Shown here piece by piece: positions 6,351 through 8,844 of a stretch of 8,844 bases of DNA. Source of the stretch: an uncultured Acidimicrobiia bacterium (GTDB lineage: Bacteria > Actinomycetota > Acidimicrobiia > Spongiisociales > Spongiisociaceae); assembly GCA_937900165.1 (NCBI GenBank), contig CALCCX010000455.1, forward strand, positions 1-8,844. Reading direction: 5' to 3'. The notes beneath the pieces are model-generated. The model was not told where the DNA came from. It saw only the letters and a program-made list of their open reading frames with translations, and ran no database searches. Position 1 is the first letter of the stretch. Each line of letters begins with the position of its first letter. The translations under genes were made by a program, and so were the position numbers.

Positions 6351-7424
6351 CTATTCATGGTCGGTCTCGTGGCGTCGCGGGCCTGACGAATTCATGACCG
6401 GTGCGGGCGATTCGTCGCAGCCGCAGGAGCTGCGCACGATCAGCTCGGTCGCCAGCGTCGTGCGAGAAGATACGGTGATGACATCTTCGAAATGATCGAG
6501 CAGAACCCGCCCTGCCCTCCGGCCGATCTGGACGATCGGAACCCGCACCGTCGTCAACGGTGGATCTGAGAGCGCCGCCCATGAGATGTCGTCGAAACCG
6601 ACAACGGCGAGGTCTTCGGGGACGCGCCTGCTCAGTTTGGCGGCTTGTCTGATCGCGCCGATGGCCATCGCGTCGTTGACGGCGACAATGGCCGTTGTGT
6701 CAGGCCAGGCCTCGAGCACTTCGATGAGCGCAACGGCCCCGGTCGCGATGGTGGTGTCCTCGACGCTGACCACACGGGGTTCGAGTTCGGCAGCCTTCAT
6801 TGCATCGCAGTAGCCGTCGGCCCGCCCATCGCTGCTGACCCAACCCGGCGTCCCCCGCAACAAAGCGATCGAGCGGTGCCCGTGGATGTCGATCAGATGG
6901 CGCGTCGCATCCCGACATCCCCCGGGGTCGTCCGCGGTGACGGTCGGGATCGCCGTCTCCCGCAGCGCGTTGTCCACGAGGATGACTGGCATGCTCCGGC
7001 CGGCAGCCGCCAGAATGAACTGAGGTGGGATATCCGGTCCAGCGGCCACGAGGGCGTCAGCTCGTCCTTCCTGCAGGACGGGGAGAGTCCCCGGCCCGGC
7101 CCTGAGGTCCTCATCGGACAACGTGAGGAGCAAGACGCCGTAGTGCTCGGCGGCCAGTGTCTCCTCGAGACCGCGCATGATCCCCGGGTAGAAGGGATCG
7201 ACGCTCAGCGGAAAGTGATGCCGATGCACGGCGAAGACGACGGTGCGAGTCGTTGCCGTAATGAGGGCTCGCGCCGCGGCGTTCGGCCGGTACGACATTT
7301 CCTGAGCGGCTGCCACGACCTTGCGGCGCGTCTCTGCACTCACACCCGGCTTGTCGTTGAGTGCCCGCGATACGGTGGCTGTCGATACGCCGAGGTGGTC
7401 GGCAAGTTCGCGTAGCCTCAACAT
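6351..7424 (-). CDS. LacI-family transcriptional repressor
   Basis: A 357-residue DNA-binding sugar-responsive regulator. The N-terminal helix-turn-helix is at about 4-23 (RELADHLGVSTATVSRALND), followed by PGVSAETRRKV and the hinge YRPNAAARALITATT. The periplasmic-binding-like sensor domain (Peripla_BP_3 type) carries SVDPFYPGIMRGLEE, VNDAMAIGAI and VVGFDDISWAALSDPPLTTVR, all family hallmarks. The ATG at 7424 is preferred because GGAG lies eight bases upstream; a TTG at 7451 would add nine residues but lies inside the presumed operator. The C-terminus has an unusual CGC motif and a polar tail. It probably represses the downstream transport and hydrolase genes and its own promoter. The inducer is unknown. 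Confidence 0.94.
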   Translation of the reverse strand: MLRLRELADHLGVSTATVSRALNDKPGVSAETRRKVVAAAQEMSYRPNAAARALITATTRTVVFAVHRHHFPLSVDPFYPGIMRGLEETLAAEHYGVLLLTLSDEDLRAGPGTLPVLQEGRADALVAAGPDIPPQFILAAAGRSMPVILVDNALRETAIPTVTADDPGGCRDATRHLIDIHGHRSIALLRGTPGWVSSDGRADGYCDAMKAAELEPRVVSVEDTTIATGAVALIEVLEAWPDTTAIVAVNDAMAIGAIRQAAKLSRRVPEDLAVVGFDDISWAALSDPPLTTVRVPIVQIGRRAGRVLLDHFEDVITVSSRTTLATELIVRSSCGCDESPAPVMNSSGPRRHETDHE

Positions 7425-7446
7425 CCCATCAACTCCGTAAGGTGTT

Positions 7447-7460
7447 CGCAATCGCTTGCG
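7447..7460. promoter_or_regulatory. LacI-type operator at lacI start
   Basis: CGCAATCGCTTGCG has perfect 5-base arms (CGCAA and TTGCG) and a central CG. It matches the general LacI-family pattern GCAAnCGnTTGC. It lies between the -10 box and the ribosome-binding site of the repressor gene and covers the expected transcription start, the classic position for autorepression. Confidence 0.65.
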
Positions 7461-7462
7461 CT

Positions 7463-7491
7463 ATCTTTGCCGCCCGTGTTGCAATTGTCAA
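7463..7491 (-). promoter_or_regulatory. Probable sigma-70-type promoter of the LacI gene
   Basis: A perfect -35 TTGACA (7491-7486), a 17-base spacer and a weak -10 AAAGAT (7468-7463). The predicted start falls about seven bases on, in the middle of the operator. The -35 box contains the TGA stop codon of the upstream phosphodiesterase gene. Spacing and position are good, but the -10 matches the consensus at only three of six bases. Confidence 0.6.
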
Positions 7492-8306
7492 CGGCCACCT
7501 GACCGGGAGCCTTCAAACAGATGCTCATAGATCGAGTCGATCTGGAATCCGTCGATACCAGCGGCGAGGAGGCGCTCGAGATCCTGGCGCGCCAAGTCGA
7601 TGTGGGCATGAATTGGATAGTGAAATGTGTTGATCGCAGCGAACGTCAACGCTCCGCTCTGGCGGAGTGCCTGCACGGTCGTCCTCGATAGGTCGTGCGC
7701 CCGCCCGATCCAGTACTGCCCCTCGAGCGAGATCGTTCGCCCACCAGTGACCTGGTGCAGGTCGTGGTCCGAGACCGGGAACATCGCAGTGTCGGCCAGG
7801 TACTTCTGTTCGAGCGGATGGTTCCAGGTCAAGACGGCGCCCCCGAGATCATGCTCCCGCAGGAGAAGACCGATGGTCGCAAAGAACGTCTCCGAACCGA
7901 TCGAGTCTCCGAACGTCTTGAAGTCCAGCATCACCCCCAGTTCGAGCGACCGACACAGCGAGAGTCCTTGGGACAACGCTGCGATGGGCTCGTCACTTGC
8001 CCGGTACCGAATCGCCGACAGTTCATCGCTGGTCAGGTCCCGGACAGATGCGTCGACACCGCAGCTGGTCAGCAGGTTCCCCTCCCGGCCATGGAACATC
8101 ACCGGATGTCCATCCCCGGCCTGCTGAACATCGAGTTCGACCATGTCATACCCGTGGGCGGCCGCCAGCCGAATGGCCGCCAGCGAGTTCTCCGGTGAGG
8201 ATGGGGTGATCACCCCACCGCGATGGGCAATGAGCAGGGGATGCCGGGCCCGGACGCGTGAACGATCATCTAGATCGATCAAACCACCGTCCCTCGACGT
8301 CTTCAT
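7488..8306 (-). CDS. Glycerophosphodiester phosphodiesterase family protein
   Basis: A 272-residue GDPD-family TIM-barrel enzyme, expected to hydrolyse glycerophosphodiesters to glycerol 3-phosphate and an alcohol. Seen: AHRGG with His28 and Arg29, SPENSLAAI at 37-45, VELDVQ with Glu57 and Asp59, and MFHGRE with His72. Two positions depart from the common pattern: HG replaces HD after the second His, and LDFK (126-130 region) replaces the usual E-I/L-K. The end GIDGFQIDS resembles the family's closing strand. There is no signal peptide, so it is cytoplasmic. The ATG at 8306 is chosen for GAGAGG five bases upstream; the frame opens 49 codons earlier without a ribosome-binding site and with unconvincing sequence. 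It stands directly before the LacI gene. The Ugp system, where a sugar-type ABC importer is paired with the phosphodiesterase UgpQ, is a known parallel, but the link here is an inference. Confidence 0.87.
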   Translation of the reverse strand: MKTSRDGGLIDLDDRSRVRARHPLLIAHRGGVITPSSPENSLAAIRLAAAHGYDMVELDVQQAGDGHPVMFHGREGNLLTSCGVDASVRDLTSDELSAIRYRASDEPIAALSQGLSLCRSLELGVMLDFKTFGDSIGSETFFATIGLLLREHDLGGAVLTWNHPLEQKYLADTAMFPVSDHDLHQVTGGRTISLEGQYWIGRAHDLSRTTVQALRQSGALTFAAINTFHYPIHAHIDLARQDLERLLAAGIDGFQIDSIYEHLFEGSRSGGR

Positions 8307-8489
8307 GCGGACCTCTCTCAACTGCTCGTGTACTCGAAGCCTCTGTGGATCGGTGGCCTTCTCCAGGCAGTCTGGTGGAATCCGTACGCCGGGAGGGCTC
8401 AACAGATCGCAGGGCCAGGTGCGGGATCGCTGTGTCGTGGACCCAAACGCCATTTATCAATGAGGTCCTGGCGGGTACGGTGGATCATC
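8307..8489. other. Divergent intergenic region
   Basis: This 183-base stretch separates the outward-facing phosphodiesterase and acetyltransferase genes, so it should hold both promoters. No -35/-10 pair of convincing quality, no RNA gene and no strong inverted repeat were found. The AT-richer patch near 8450-8462 (ATTTATCAATG) is the most promoter-like part. Short open frames here have no coding character. Confidence 0.5.
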
Positions 8490-8724
8490 ATGGGATACGA
8501 GGTTGTCAGGCTTGAAGCGGATGGTGCGGCTGGAATGGCCGCAGGCATCGAACAGATCGCTCGTGGCGCCTTTGCGGCGAACGCCGACTTCGGTACTCCG
8601 GAGGGCGCACAGATGATTGCCAGGGCCGTGGTCGGGCATGCCACGAACGACGGCTACCGATGCTGGGTAGCCATAGGTGAGGGAGGGAGGCCGATCGGAT
8701 TTGCCTACGGGTTCCGTTCGTTCG
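8490..8724 (+). CDS. Probable GNAT N-acetyltransferase, 5' fragment
   Basis: The first 78 residues of a probable GCN5-related acetyltransferase. The segment CWVAIGEGGRPIGFAYGF (58-75) looks like the strand 3 to strand 4 region of the GNAT fold, and the preceding helical stretch (EQIARGAFAANADFGTPEG) is compatible. The acetyl-CoA-binding motif (RxxGxG/A) would lie beyond the contig end, so the family is not proven. The ATG at 8490 has GGTGGA five bases upstream. Residues after Phe78 are adapter translation (ending IGRASCRERV) and not biological. It is divergent from the sugar locus and shows no clear tie to it. Confidence 0.6.
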
Positions 8725-8782
8725 AGATCGGAAGAGCGTCGTGTAGGGAAAGAGTGTAGATCTCGGTGGTCGCCGTATCATT
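8725..8782 (+). other. Illumina universal (P5) adapter, reverse complement
   Basis: The 58 bases starting AGATCGGAAGAGCGTCG and ending CCGTATCATT are the exact reverse complement of the TruSeq universal adapter with no second index, so the library was single-indexed. The opposite strand translates to the known contaminant peptide PPRSTLFPYTTLFRS. Confidence 0.98.
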
Positions 8783-8844
8783 AAAAAAAAAAAGAGCGAC
8801 TACGCCTCTGTGTGACCCCAGCCTCGTCTGCATGCTGCCACTCG
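8783..8844. other. Sequencing artefact: poly-A and junk bases
   Basis: Twelve A bases directly follow the end of the P5 adapter, and then 50 bases with no recognisable content. This mirrors the left end and is what remains of reads that ran past the molecule. No function should be assigned. Confidence 0.93.

Noticed and set aside
7425..7451. TTG start for the LacI protein
   Set aside because: It lies within the presumed operator and has no ribosome-binding site; the ATG at 7424 has GGAG at the right distance.
8307..8453. N-terminal extension of the phosphodiesterase by 49 residues
   Set aside because: No similarity and no ribosome-binding site; the ATG at 8306 has a clear one.
8239..8490. 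tRNA or small RNA in the divergent spacer
   Set aside because: No cloverleaf, no conserved T-arm sequence and no strong stem could be found.
1..8844. CRISPR arrays, transposons, prophage or defence genes
   Set aside because: No repeat-spacer structure, transposase, integrase or terminal inverted repeats seen in the genuine part; the matching ends are library adapters.

Overview
This window is one complete assembled contig with sequencing artefact at both ends. Bases 1-150 and 8725-8844 are Illumina TruSeq adapter, the homopolymer runs that follow adapter read-through, and unreliable bases beyond them. Only about 151-8724 is biological DNA. That part is GC-rich, uses GTG as well as ATG starts and has tightly overlapping genes. 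It encodes a lipoprotein with a Thr/Ala/Pro-rich linker after the lipobox and a sugar ABC operon without its own ATPase. Together these suggest a high-GC actinobacterium, possibly of Acidimicrobiia type. The lineage is an inference; no rRNA or marker gene is present.

Layout, read along the minus strand in the direction of transcription: a cytoplasmic glycerophosphodiester phosphodiesterase family protein (7488-8306); a LacI-family repressor (6351-7424) with a recognisable promoter and a CG-centred operator at its own start; a 248-base spacer with two stem-loops and a 19-base inverted repeat; a family 1 sugar-binding lipoprotein (4732-6102); a 104-base spacer with two perfect hairpins; then a coupled run of MalF-type permease (3587-4627), MalG-type permease (2298-3587), a DUF624/YesL-like membrane protein (1642-2301) and a GH13 alpha-glucosidase (from 1645, cut off at 151). 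The last four genes overlap by 1, 4 and 4 bases. On the plus strand, a probable GNAT acetyltransferase starts at 8490 and is cut off at 8724.

The genes read as an inducible uptake and breakdown locus for an alpha-glucoside. The lipoprotein captures the sugar outside the cell, the two permeases carry it in (probably powered by an ATPase encoded elsewhere), the GH13 enzyme hydrolyses it in the cytoplasm, and the LacI protein senses a sugar or derivative. The role of the DUF624 protein is unknown. The phosphodiesterase may be an upstream neighbour or part of the same pathway.

No wholly new multi-gene system is visible. The points most worth a second look are an in-frame insertion of about 130 residues, apparently four extra membrane helices, inside the MalG-type permease; the lacI promoter whose -35 box contains the stop codon of the preceding gene; the tandem hairpins between the binding protein and the permeases; the duplicated ribosome-binding site and start of the binding protein; and the adapter ends, which give the two terminal proteins false C-termini.
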